Below are positions 1 through 5,238 of a stretch of DNA of 5,238 nucleotides, piece by piece. The first letter of the stretch is position 1, and each line of letters begins with the position of its first letter. This DNA comes from Polyangiaceae bacterium (GTDB lineage: Bacteria; Myxococcota; Polyangia; Polyangiales; Polyangiaceae): assembly GCA_025936205.1 (NCBI GenBank), contig JAICTU010000578.1:1-5238 (forward strand), in the 5' to 3' direction. Below the pieces are notes generated by a model. That model saw only the letters and a list, made by a program, of their open reading frames with translations. It was not told where the DNA came from and did not search any database. Position numbers and translations under genes: made by a program.

Positions 1-1262
1 GCCAGGAGGTGGTGTCGCGCCGGCTCACCCACGAGCTGGGGCAGCTGAACGCGCGCATCCACATCCTGGAGGGGTTCGCGCTCGTCTTCGACGCGCTCGA
101 CGAGATCCTCAAGATCGTGCGCGCGTCCGATGGCAAGGCCGACGCCGCGCAGAAGATCATGAAGCGCTTCAAGCTCGACGCGGAGCAGACCGACGCGATC
201 CTCGAGCTGCGCATCTATCGCCTGGCCAAGCTGGAGATCCTGGTGATCCAGGAGGAGCTGGCGGCCAAGAAGAAGGAAGCCAAGCGTATCAAGGGGCTGC
301 TCAACGAAGCCTCGGGCGCGGGCATCTGGGGCATCGTGCGCGCGGAGTTGACCGAGCTCGAGGGCACCGGCGGCCCACGCCGCACCGAGATCAAGGCGCT
401 CGGGGAAGAGGCCGAGTTCTCGGAAGAGGATCTGATCGTGGCGGAAGACGCGCACGTGTTGGTGACGCGCGACGGCTGGATCAAGCGCCAGAAGGAGATC
501 AAGGACCCGTCGCAGACGCGCCTGCGTGAGGGCGACGAAGTGCTGGCCGTGGTCGCCGGCTCGACGCGCGCGACGGTGGCCTTCTTCTCCAACTTCGGCA
601 CCACCTACACGGCGCGCATCATCGACATCCCGGCCACCACCGGCTACGGCGAGCCGATCCAGAAGCTGTTCAAGCTCAAGGACGGCGAAACCATCATCGG
701 CGCCCATTCGCTCGATCCGCGGGTGGTCGGCGATCTCACCGAGAGCGAGAAAGAAGGCGTTCGGCCCGGCACCTACGGGGTGGCGGCCAGCAGCGATGGC
801 TACGCGCTCTGCTTCGGCCTGGGCGCGTTTGTCGAGCCCAGCCAGCGGGGCGGGCGGCGCTTCGCCAGGCTGGCCGAGGGTGCCAAGATCGTCGCGGCCT
901 ACGCCGTGCACGGCAGCGAGACGCTGATCGCGGCCACGCAGCAGTGTCGCGCGCTCTTGTGCTCGGTTTCAGAGGTGAACTACTTGTCCGGCCCTGGCCG
1001 CGGCGTCATCTTGATCAAGCTCGCAGACGACGACGTGCTGATGGGCTTCAAGGCGGCGGTCGACGATAAAGACACGCTGGTGTGCAAGACCAGCGCGGGC
1101 GGCGAGCAGCGCATCAACGCCGCCAAGTATCAGCTCTCGGAGCGCGGCGGAAAGGGCCGCGAGGTGATCAAGCGCGGCAGCTTCGTGCAGGTCGTGAACG
1201 AACCGCCACCGGCTCCGCCAGCGTTTGAAGGCGCAGAGGCGGCTGCCGCGTCCCCGGCCTGA
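1..1262 (+). CDS. parC: DNA topoisomerase IV subunit A, C-terminal part (5' end outside the window)
   Basis: This is the DNA-cleaving A subunit of a type IIA topoisomerase; with ParE it decatenates chromosomes. The frame is open from the left edge (first full codon at 3) to TGA at 1260-1262, so about 419 residues are visible and the catalytic tyrosine region is missing. Counting from the GTG at 9, residues 1-115 are the helical C-gate region, with the family signatures ARIHILEG (15-22) and ILELRIYRLAKLE (64-76). Residues about 140-398 form the beta-pinwheel domain, and a Pro/Ala-rich tail ends the protein. ParC is preferred over GyrA because ILEL..RLAKLE, a GEP motif (214-216) and the order of the last blade match my memory of E. 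coli ParC, and the downstream partner is ParE-like. A GyrA-box-like RGGKG (379-383) and an extra loop (about 235-256) are unusual. A GyrA identity is not excluded. Confidence 0.88.
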   Translation, partial: QEVVSRRLTHELGQLNARIHILEGFALVFDALDEILKIVRASDGKADAAQKIMKRFKLDAEQTDAILELRIYRLAKLEILVIQEELAAKKKEAKRIKGLLNEASGAGIWGIVRAELTELEGTGGPRRTEIKALGEEAEFSEEDLIVAEDAHVLVTRDGWIKRQKEIKDPSQTRLREGDEVLAVVAGSTRATVAFFSNFGTTYTARIIDIPATTGYGEPIQKLFKLKDGETIIGAHSLDPRVVGDLTESEKEGVRPGTYGVAASSDGYALCFGLGAFVEPSQRGGRRFARLAEGAKIVAAYAVHGSETLIAATQQCRALLCSVSEVNYLSGPGRGVILIKLADDDVLMGFKAAVDDKDTLVCKTSAGGEQRINAAKYQLSERGGKGREVIKRGSFVQVVNEPPPAPPAFEGAEAAAASPA

Positions 1263-1278
1263 GATCAGAGCTCGAGAC

Positions 1279-1283
1279 AGGAA
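1279..1283 (+). promoter_or_regulatory. Ribosome binding site of parE
   Basis: AGGAA lies 5 nt before the ATG at 1289, inside the 26-bp gap after the parC stop. It supports this start. The protein then opens with the family N-terminus YTAKDI..LEGLEPVRKRPGMYIG, so neither an earlier nor a later start is needed. The short gap leaves little room for a separate promoter, which fits co-transcription with parC. Confidence 0.6.
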
Positions 1284-1288
1284 AGCAA

Positions 1289-3190
1289 ATGGCCACGTCC
1301 TATACAGCCAAAGACATCACCGTTCTCGAGGGCCTGGAGCCGGTGCGCAAGCGCCCCGGCATGTACATTGGCGGCGTCGGCAGCGCGGGCCTGCACCACC
1401 TGGTGTGGGAGATCGTCGACAATGCGATCGACGAGGCCATGAACGGCCACGCCAGCGAGATCTCCGTCACGCTGCACAAGAACGGCAAGTCGGTCACCGT
1501 CACCGACAACGGGCGTGGCGTGCCGGTGGACAAACATCCGCAACACAAGAAGACGGCGCTGGAGCTGATCTTCTCGACGCTGCATGCGGGCGGCAAGTTC
1601 GACGGCGACAACTACAAGACGGCGGGCGGTCTGCACGGCGTCGGCGCTTCGGTCGTCAATGCGCTCTCCACCAAGCTGGTCGCGACGGTGAAGCGCGATG
1701 GCGCGCAGTGGCAAATGGAGTTCAAGCGCGGCAAGCCGACGGGCCCCCTGGCGAAGATCGGCGCCGCGCGCGGCAGCGGCACGAGCGTGTTCTTCGAGCC
1801 CGACCCGACCATCTTCCCGCGCACCGACTTCAACGCCCAGACCATCCGCGAGCGGCTGGAGGTGGCGAGCTACCTGCACCGGGGCGTGAAGGTGACGTTC
1901 ATCGACGAGGCCGCGGACAAGAAGGAGCTGTTCCACCACGAACAGGGCCTGACGGACTACCTCGCTCGCGTGATCGAGGAGCGCAAGGCCTCACCCGTAC
2001 ACACGCCTGCCTTCACCTTCGAGAAGGACAACGGCCTGCGCCTGGAGACGGCGCTGCAGTGGACGGAGGCCACCGACGAGCACCTGCGCAGCTACGCCAA
2101 TGGCATCCCGACGGCCTCGGGCGGCACGCACGAGAACGGGTTCCGCGCCGCGATCGGCAAGGCGCTGCGCAACTACATCGAGACCCACAAGCTCTGGCCG
2201 CGCGGCATCGCGCTCTCCACCGACGACATCCGCGAGGGCATGGTCGGCATCCTGAGCGTGTTCATCGCCGACCCGCAGTTCCAGGGCCAGACCAAGGACC
2301 GCCTGAACAACCCCGAGCTCCAGTCGCTGGTGGACAGCGCGCTGCGCCCGAGCTTCGAGCAGTGGCTCAACAGCAACCGCAGCATCTCCGAGCAGATCGT
2401 CGCGCGCCTGGTGCTCGCGGCGCGCGCCAGGGAGGCCTCCCGCGCCGCCTCGGCCGCGGTGGTACGCAAGAGCGCCACCAGCGGGCGGCTCACCCTGCCC
2501 GGCAAGCTCAGCGACTGCACCTCCTCCGGCGGGGAGACGGAGCTGTTCCTGGTCGAGGGCGATTCCGCCGGAGGCTCGGCGAAGCAAGGCCGCAACCGCG
2601 ACCTGCAAGCCATCCTGCCGCTGCGCGGCAAGGTGCTGAACACCGAAGCGCTGGCCCTGAGCAAGGTGCTCGACAACCGCGAGCTGGCCGATCTCGTGAC
2701 GGCCCTCGGCTGCGGCATCGGCAAGAGCTTCGACCTCAGCAAGCTACGCTACTCGAAGGTCGTGCTGCTGGCGGATGCCGACTCCGACGGCAACCACATC
2801 ACGACTCTGCTGCTCACCTTCTTCTATCGCCACCTGCCCGAGCTGATCAAAGCGGGCCGCGTGTTCGTGGCCGTGCCTCCGCTCTACCGCATCGACATCG
2901 GCAAGGAGACGCACTGGGCCGTCGACGACGAGGACAAAGAGCGCATCCTCGCCAGCAAGAAGGGCAACGCCAGGCCCGAGATCACCCGCTTCAAGGGCCT
3001 CGGCGAGATGATGGCGCAGACGCTCTGGGAGACCACGCTCAACCCGGCCACCCGCCGCATGCTCAAGGTCGGCATCCAGGACGGGCTCGAGACGGACCGC
3101 GTCGTCAGTGAGCTGATGGGCAAAGATCCCGCGTGCCGCTTCCGTTTCATCATGGAACGCGCGGAAGATGCGCAGGAGCTCGATCTCTGA
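1289..3190 (+). CDS. parE: DNA topoisomerase IV subunit B (ATPase/TOPRIM subunit)
   Basis: This is the ATP-hydrolysing subunit that drives strand passage with the A subunit encoded just upstream. The 633-aa length is close to E. coli ParE (about 630) and lacks the long C-terminal insert of E. coli GyrB. Domains in order: GHKL ATPase with E41, N45 and D48 in EIVDNAIDEA, DNGRGVP (73-79) and the ATP lid GGLHGVG (113-119); transducer with GTHENG (279-284) and the QTK loop (334-336); TOPRIM with EGDSAGG (423-429, metal ligand E423) and DADSDG (496-501); then RFKGLGEM (567-574). DADSDG with serine, where GyrB normally has DADVDG, and PPLYRIDIGK (530-539) favour ParE. No key residue is missing. It follows parC by 26 bp in what looks like one operon, and the gene beyond it is convergent. 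GyrB is the alternative label; it is unlikely but not disproved without the rest of the genome. Confidence 0.95.
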   Translation: MATSYTAKDITVLEGLEPVRKRPGMYIGGVGSAGLHHLVWEIVDNAIDEAMNGHASEISVTLHKNGKSVTVTDNGRGVPVDKHPQHKKTALELIFSTLHAGGKFDGDNYKTAGGLHGVGASVVNALSTKLVATVKRDGAQWQMEFKRGKPTGPLAKIGAARGSGTSVFFEPDPTIFPRTDFNAQTIRERLEVASYLHRGVKVTFIDEAADKKELFHHEQGLTDYLARVIEERKASPVHTPAFTFEKDNGLRLETALQWTEATDEHLRSYANGIPTASGGTHENGFRAAIGKALRNYIETHKLWPRGIALSTDDIREGMVGILSVFIADPQFQGQTKDRLNNPELQSLVDSALRPSFEQWLNSNRSISEQIVARLVLAARAREASRAASAAVVRKSATSGRLTLPGKLSDCTSSGGETELFLVEGDSAGGSAKQGRNRDLQAILPLRGKVLNTEALALSKVLDNRELADLVTALGCGIGKSFDLSKLRYSKVVLLADADSDGNHITTLLLTFFYRHLPELIKAGRVFVAVPPLYRIDIGKETHWAVDDEDKERILASKKGNARPEITRFKGLGEMMAQTLWETTLNPATRRMLKVGIQDGLETDRVVSELMGKDPACRFRFIMERAEDAQELDL

Positions 3191-3195
3191 GCGCT

Positions 3196-3213
3196 GAGCG
3201 GAATCGCCCGCTC
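3196..3213 (+). terminator. Possible parE terminator hairpin without T-tract
   Basis: A perfect 6-bp inverted repeat, GAGCGG (3196-3201) with CCGCTC (3208-3213) around a 6-nt loop, starts 5 nt after the parE stop. Its position suits a terminator, but no T-run follows, so it is not a classical intrinsic terminator. Six-base repeats are common by chance in DNA this GC-rich. Confidence 0.3.
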
Positions 3214-3254
3214 GAGATTGCGCCCTCCGGCTTGCGAGGATAGCTTCCGCGCCC

Positions 3255-3270
3255 CGCGCGGCAGCGCGCG
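3255..3270. terminator. Possible GC hairpin with GCAG loop
   Basis: A perfect 6-bp stem of alternating C and G (3255-3260 with 3265-3270) closes the tetraloop GCAG. It would fold on either strand, so it could serve the parE transcript or one reading past the FHA gene. There is no T-run on either side. Alternating CG stems can arise by chance at this base composition. Confidence 0.25.
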
Positions 3271-3297
3271 ACTCCAGAATATGCCCACTGCGCCCCC

Positions 3298-3319
3298 GGT
3301 TCCGCGCTGCGCGGATACC
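3298..3319. terminator. Possible 9-bp hairpin with one bulged base
   Basis: TCCGCG (3301-3306) pairs with CGCGGA (3310-3315) around the 3-nt loop CTG. GGT (3298-3300) then pairs with ACC (3317-3319), leaving T3316 bulged. This is the best of the three short hairpins in the convergent spacer. It lacks a T-tract, so a role in ending either transcript is inference from position. Confidence 0.3.
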
Positions 3320-3448
3320 AAGACCACGCGCGGCGTATGAGGCGGGCGCTCACCTCGCTGGTACGCCCCGCGAAGCGGATGGCGCCAGCAGCTCGAGCAG
3401 GGGGCACATTCTAGCGCCTCCCGCATCGGACGGGTCCGAGCTCCAAAA

Positions 3449-3477
3449 CCCCCTTACCCCTGACCCTGACCCCTCCC
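3449..3477 (-). other. G-quadruplex-type G-tract at the 3' end of the FHA gene
   Basis: On the minus strand, five G-runs of 3, 4, 3, 4 and 5 bases are separated by loops of only 1, 3, 3 and 3 bases. On the plus strand these are C-runs at 3475-3477, 3470-3473, 3464-3466, 3457-3460 and 3449-3453. The first run begins with the last base of the FHA stop codon TAG. A TTTT (plus-strand AAAA at 3445-3448) directly follows the last run. Four runs of at least three G with loops of 1-7 is the usual quadruplex criterion, which this exceeds. The pattern is seen; folding and any role in transcript ending are inferred. Confidence 0.55.
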
Positions 3478-4367
3478 TACGAAACGAGCACGCCCTCGAG
3501 GCCTTCCAGGCGGCGCAGCAGGAAGCGCTCGGCGGGGCCGAAGCTCTGTTGCATGCCGCGCAACACGTCGAGGTACTCGCGAAACACCGTCAGGCTCACG
3601 CCCGGAGCCGTGCGCACCGCGGGATACAGCTCGTCGATGACCTGCGAGGACGCGAGCAGCCCGACGGCGCCATAGACTCGAAACACGTAGTCGATCCAGT
3701 GGCTTTGCCCGGTGGAGCGCGCCAGCCGCACGGCGAGCAGCCCCGCTTCTTCCACGTCGCGCACGTTCGCGCCGCCGCCGGTCGTCTCCAGGCGCTGCAG
3801 GATCGCCTTCAACGGCCGCTCCAGGATGCGCTCCGCGTCTTGCCCGCGGCCCAGCTCGAATTGCTTCTCGGCGACGCCGGAGAGCATCGCCAGCACGCTG
3901 CCGTGATGCGTGGGCTCCGAGTCCGAGTAAAGCCTGCCCGGCGGTAGCGATGAGGGGCGCCGATCGAGCACCGTGTCCGCAGAGGGCCGGCTGCTGCGCG
4001 CTTCGCGGATCGGCTGGCGCTCCGTTGCCGCCACGGGCACCCAGCACAGCTCGGCGTGATGTTGACCGATCGTGATGTGGTCACCTGGCACGACCACCTG
4101 CACTTCGTCCACTCGCGTGCCGTTGACCAGCACGCCGTTCGTGCTGCCCAGATCCTTGAGCGTGATCTCGCGCTCATCCACCACGAAGCAGGCGTGCCGG
4201 CGCGAGATCAGCGGATCGTCGAGCACCAGCTGGCACCCCTCTCCACGGCCCACGATGGTGACGCCAGCGGCGAGTTCGAAGTCGCGCTGATTCTGAAACC
4301 TCAACCAGATGCGGTGGCGCGGGCCCTCACCGCCGGGATGAGGCGGCCCTATCGAACGCATCGCCAC
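3477..4367 (-). CDS. FHA domain protein with unassigned helical C-terminal region
   Basis: This 296-aa protein has an N-terminal forkhead-associated domain (residues about 33-105), a module that binds phosphothreonine peptides. The binding signature is complete: GR (40-41), SRRH (55-58) and GSTNG (74-78). An Arg/Ser/Pro-rich linker (about 111-154) follows. Residues about 155-296 look alpha-helical and soluble; 165-190 (AEKQFELGRGQDAERIL) resembles half of a TPR-like helical pair, but I cannot name the family. There is no signal peptide or membrane segment, so it is probably cytoplasmic. FHA proteins usually act as adaptors for Ser/Thr kinase signalling, but no kinase is in the window, so partner and pathway are unknown. 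The start is GTG at 4367, favoured by AGGAG 5 nt upstream; ATG at 4361 would shorten it by two residues. It is convergent with parE and lies 268 bp after purD on the same strand. Confidence 0.88.
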   Translation of the reverse strand: MAMRSIGPPHPGGEGPRHRIWLRFQNQRDFELAAGVTIVGRGEGCQLVLDDPLISRRHACFVVDEREITLKDLGSTNGVLVNGTRVDEVQVVVPGDHITIGQHHAELCWVPVAATERQPIREARSSRPSADTVLDRRPSSLPPGRLYSDSEPTHHGSVLAMLSGVAEKQFELGRGQDAERILERPLKAILQRLETTGGGANVRDVEEAGLLAVRLARSTGQSHWIDYVFRVYGAVGLLASSQVIDELYPAVRTAPGVSLTVFREYLDVLRGMQQSFGPAERFLLRRLEGLEGVLVS

Positions 4368-4372
4368 AGGCG

Positions 4373-4377
4373 CTCCT
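4373..4377 (-). promoter_or_regulatory. Ribosome binding site that decides the FHA gene start
   Basis: On the minus strand AGGAG stands 5 nt before the GTG codon at 4367 and 11 nt before the ATG at 4361. The closer spacing favours the GTG start, though ATG remains possible. The protein changes by only two residues. Confidence 0.5.
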
Positions 4378-4579
4378 GGTCAGACTCCGATCGGTTCATG
4401 TCCGTTCCAGCGAACCACGAGACAACATCGGGAACTTGCTCAGAATCTAGCGCCAGCCCGAAGCCCGAGGTAGCAACGCGGCAACGGGGGGCTAGCGCTC
4501 GCAATCTTACCGCAGAATGGCGAGCGAGGCAGCTCGCTGGCCCCCTGCGCGCAACCCCCCAGTGAAGGTGCGACATTAT

Positions 4580-4627
4580 CCCCGCCCTCCCCCAGCCCCT
4601 GCCTCGGCAACGCCCCCCAGCTCCCCC
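4580..4627 (-). other. G-quadruplex-type G-tracts just after the purD stop codon
   Basis: Reading the minus strand away from purD, G-runs of 5, 6, 4, 5, 3 and 4 bases occur (plus-strand C-runs at 4623-4627, 4613-4618, 4596-4599, 4589-4593, 4585-4587 and 4580-4583). The last four are separated by loops of 2, 1 and 1 bases, a very tight quadruplex pattern. The first run starts about 9 nt after the purD stop. The block lies on the transcribed-sense strand, as at the FHA stop codon. The runs are seen; the structure and a 3'-end role are inferred. Confidence 0.5.
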
Positions 4628-4635
4628 ATTCGCGT

Positions 4636-5238
4636 TCAACCAGATTCCTTGCCGCGACCGAGCCCTTGAGCGCCGATGTCGCTGCGGAATTGTTTGCCGG
4701 CAAACTGAATGGCCGCGGCCGCCTCGTACGCGCGCGCGTGCGCCTGCACGAGGCTCGTCCCCACGCCGGTCACGCCCAGCACGCGGCCGCCGGCGGTGAC
4801 GATGTCCGCGCCAGATCGGCGGGTGCCCGCGTGGTAGACGTGCACGTCGCGCAGCGCCGCGGCTGCGTCGAGGCCGTGGATGACGTCGCCCGAGCGTGGC
4901 TCGACGGGGTAGCCGTGCGCCGCCAGGATCACGCACAAGGCGTGGTGGTCCGCCGCCGCCAGCAGATCGCGCGAGGAGGACAGCTCACCGCGGGCGGCAT
5001 TGCTGAGGATCTCGCACAGGTCGCCCTCCAGCAGGTTCATCAAGATCTGCGTCTCCGGATCGCCGAAGCGCACGTTGACCTCGAACAGCGTGGGCGCCTC
5101 ACCGGGCACCAGCATCAGATTCGCGAAGATCGTCCCCCGGAACGGTACTCCGGACTCCGCCATGCCGGCGACGATCGGCTCCATGATGTGCTGCCGGATA
5201 TGCGCAGCCAGCCCCGGATCTGGCATCGACACCGGACC
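4636..5238 (-). CDS. purD: Phosphoribosylamine-glycine ligase (GARS), C-terminal half (5' end outside the window)
   Basis: This enzyme joins glycine to 5-phosphoribosylamine with ATP to give glycinamide ribonucleotide, the second step of de novo purine synthesis, in the cytoplasm. The frame is open from the right edge to TGA at 4638-4636, giving about 200 residues of a protein usually 420-430 long. Counting from the GTG at 5232, the ATP-grasp part carries EVNVRFGDPETQ (51-62), where E51 and N53 match the family's metal ligands. The C-terminal domain has GYP (107-109), SGDVIHG (114-120), VYHAGT (132-137), GGRVLGVTG (148-156) and the terminal SDIG (184-187). Two residues before the GTG (Gly-Pro) continue the family's GAYGPVS-type segment, so that GTG is internal and not a start. 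FANLM (36-40) differs from the common YAGLM. The gene is intact as far as seen. Confidence 0.95.
   Translation of the reverse strand, partial: GPVSMPDPGLAAHIRQHIMEPIVAGMAESGVPFRGTIFANLMLVPGEAPTLFEVNVRFGDPETQILMNLLEGDLCEILSNAARGELSSSRDLLAAADHHALCVILAAHGYPVEPRSGDVIHGLDAAAALRDVHVYHAGTRRSGADIVTAGGRVLGVTGVGTSLVQAHARAYEAAAAIQFAGKQFRSDIGAQGLGRGKESG

Larger units (their letters stand above)
3191..3476. other. Intergenic spacer between convergent parE and FHA gene
   Basis: I see no credible gene in these 286 bp. The reading frames that cross it on the minus strand run into parE and encode Arg/Ala/Ser-rich proteins with no motif. The spacer must hold the 3' ends of transcripts from both sides. It contains several short inverted repeats in its first 180 bp and a block of C-runs at its right end; these are listed separately. 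No tRNA-like or small RNA structure was recognised. Confidence 0.6.
4368..4635. other. Intergenic spacer between purD and the FHA gene
   Basis: These 268 bp carry no credible gene; the frames crossing them are Arg/Ala-rich, lack motifs and run into the flanking genes. From the purD side, the spacer holds a C-rich block (G-tracts on the coding strand, listed separately). It then holds a short inverted repeat at 4520-4538 with two alternative 6-bp registers: GCGAGC/GCTCGC and AGCGAG/CTCGCT. A less structured stretch leads to the FHA ribosome binding site. Any FHA promoter should lie here, but I see no convincing -35/-10 pair. The gap argues against simple translational coupling of the two genes. 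Confidence 0.55.

Noticed and set aside
4..14. A perfect-looking AGGAGGT ribosome binding site followed by GTG at the left edge, suggesting a gene start.
   Set aside because: The same bases encode Gln-Glu-Val-Val, which continues the conserved topoisomerase A-subunit sequence, so this is inside the gene.
1265..2742. Three antisense open frames (224, 205 and 189 aa) over parE.
   Set aside because: They show no recognisable domain and their composition mirrors the codon bias of parE on the other strand.
1225..3111. A 628-aa open frame on the plus strand overlapping almost all of parE.
   Set aside because: Its product is Arg/Gln/Pro/His-rich with no motif, while the parE frame has every family motif. 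Long shadow frames are expected in GC-rich coding DNA.
3150..3407. An 85-aa minus-strand frame filling most of the parE-FHA spacer.
   Set aside because: It overlaps the parE end, is Arg/Ala/Ser-rich and has no domain.
3464..3473. Repeated TGACCC units that could be the edge of a CRISPR or tandem repeat array.
   Set aside because: Only two 6-bp copies occur, with no spacers; the G-run pattern explains them better.
4393..4416. An inverted repeat GGTTC/GAACC upstream of the FHA start that might be an operator or leader hairpin.
   Set aside because: The arms are only 5 bp around a 14-nt gap, which is expected by chance.
4504..4532. A possible minus-strand promoter for the FHA gene, with TAAGAT at 4509-4504 as the -10.
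   Set aside because: At the normal 17-bp spacing the -35 would be CTGCCT, matching only three of six consensus bases, and it overlaps an inverted repeat.
4349..4936. A 195-aa minus-strand frame bridging the end of purD and the start of the FHA gene.
   Set aside because: It overlaps both well-supported genes in another frame and has an Arg/Gly/Ala-rich product without motifs.

Overview
The window is GC-rich bacterial chromosome with ordinary gene density. It holds four protein genes: two on the plus strand (one cut by the left edge) and two on the minus strand (one cut by the right edge). Third codon positions are mostly G or C, so long shadow reading frames lie over every real gene. A GC-rich genome, a parC-parE pair read A subunit first, and a stand-alone FHA protein together suggest Myxococcota or a related deltaproteobacterial lineage. 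That placement is inference; no marker in the window settles it.

Left half (1-3190, plus strand): the C-terminal part of a type IIA topoisomerase A subunit, best read as ParC, is followed after 26 bp by a complete B subunit, best read as ParE (633 aa). They look like one operon that makes topoisomerase IV, the ATP-driven enzyme that unlinks daughter chromosomes. ParE has every catalytic motif expected.

Middle (3191-3476): a 286-bp spacer between convergent genes. It has several short GC-rich inverted repeats without T-tracts, and a C-rich block next to the stop codon of the following gene.

Right half (minus strand): a 296-aa protein has an intact N-terminal FHA (phosphothreonine-binding) domain and a helical C-terminal region I cannot assign. 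A 268-bp spacer separates it from the C-terminal half of PurD (phosphoribosylamine-glycine ligase), which enters from the right edge. PurD is de novo purine synthesis and has no evident functional link to the FHA protein.

I found no CRISPR array, insertion sequence, tRNA or rRNA gene, phage gene, or defence or secretion cluster, and no new system. The most unusual signals are two runs of closely spaced G-tracts on the minus strand. One starts at the FHA stop codon and the other lies just after the purD stop codon. Both fit the G-quadruplex pattern and could mark or form transcript 3' ends. Next in interest are the unassigned FHA C-terminal region and a GyrA-box-like RGGKG motif in the last part of the ParC C-terminal domain.
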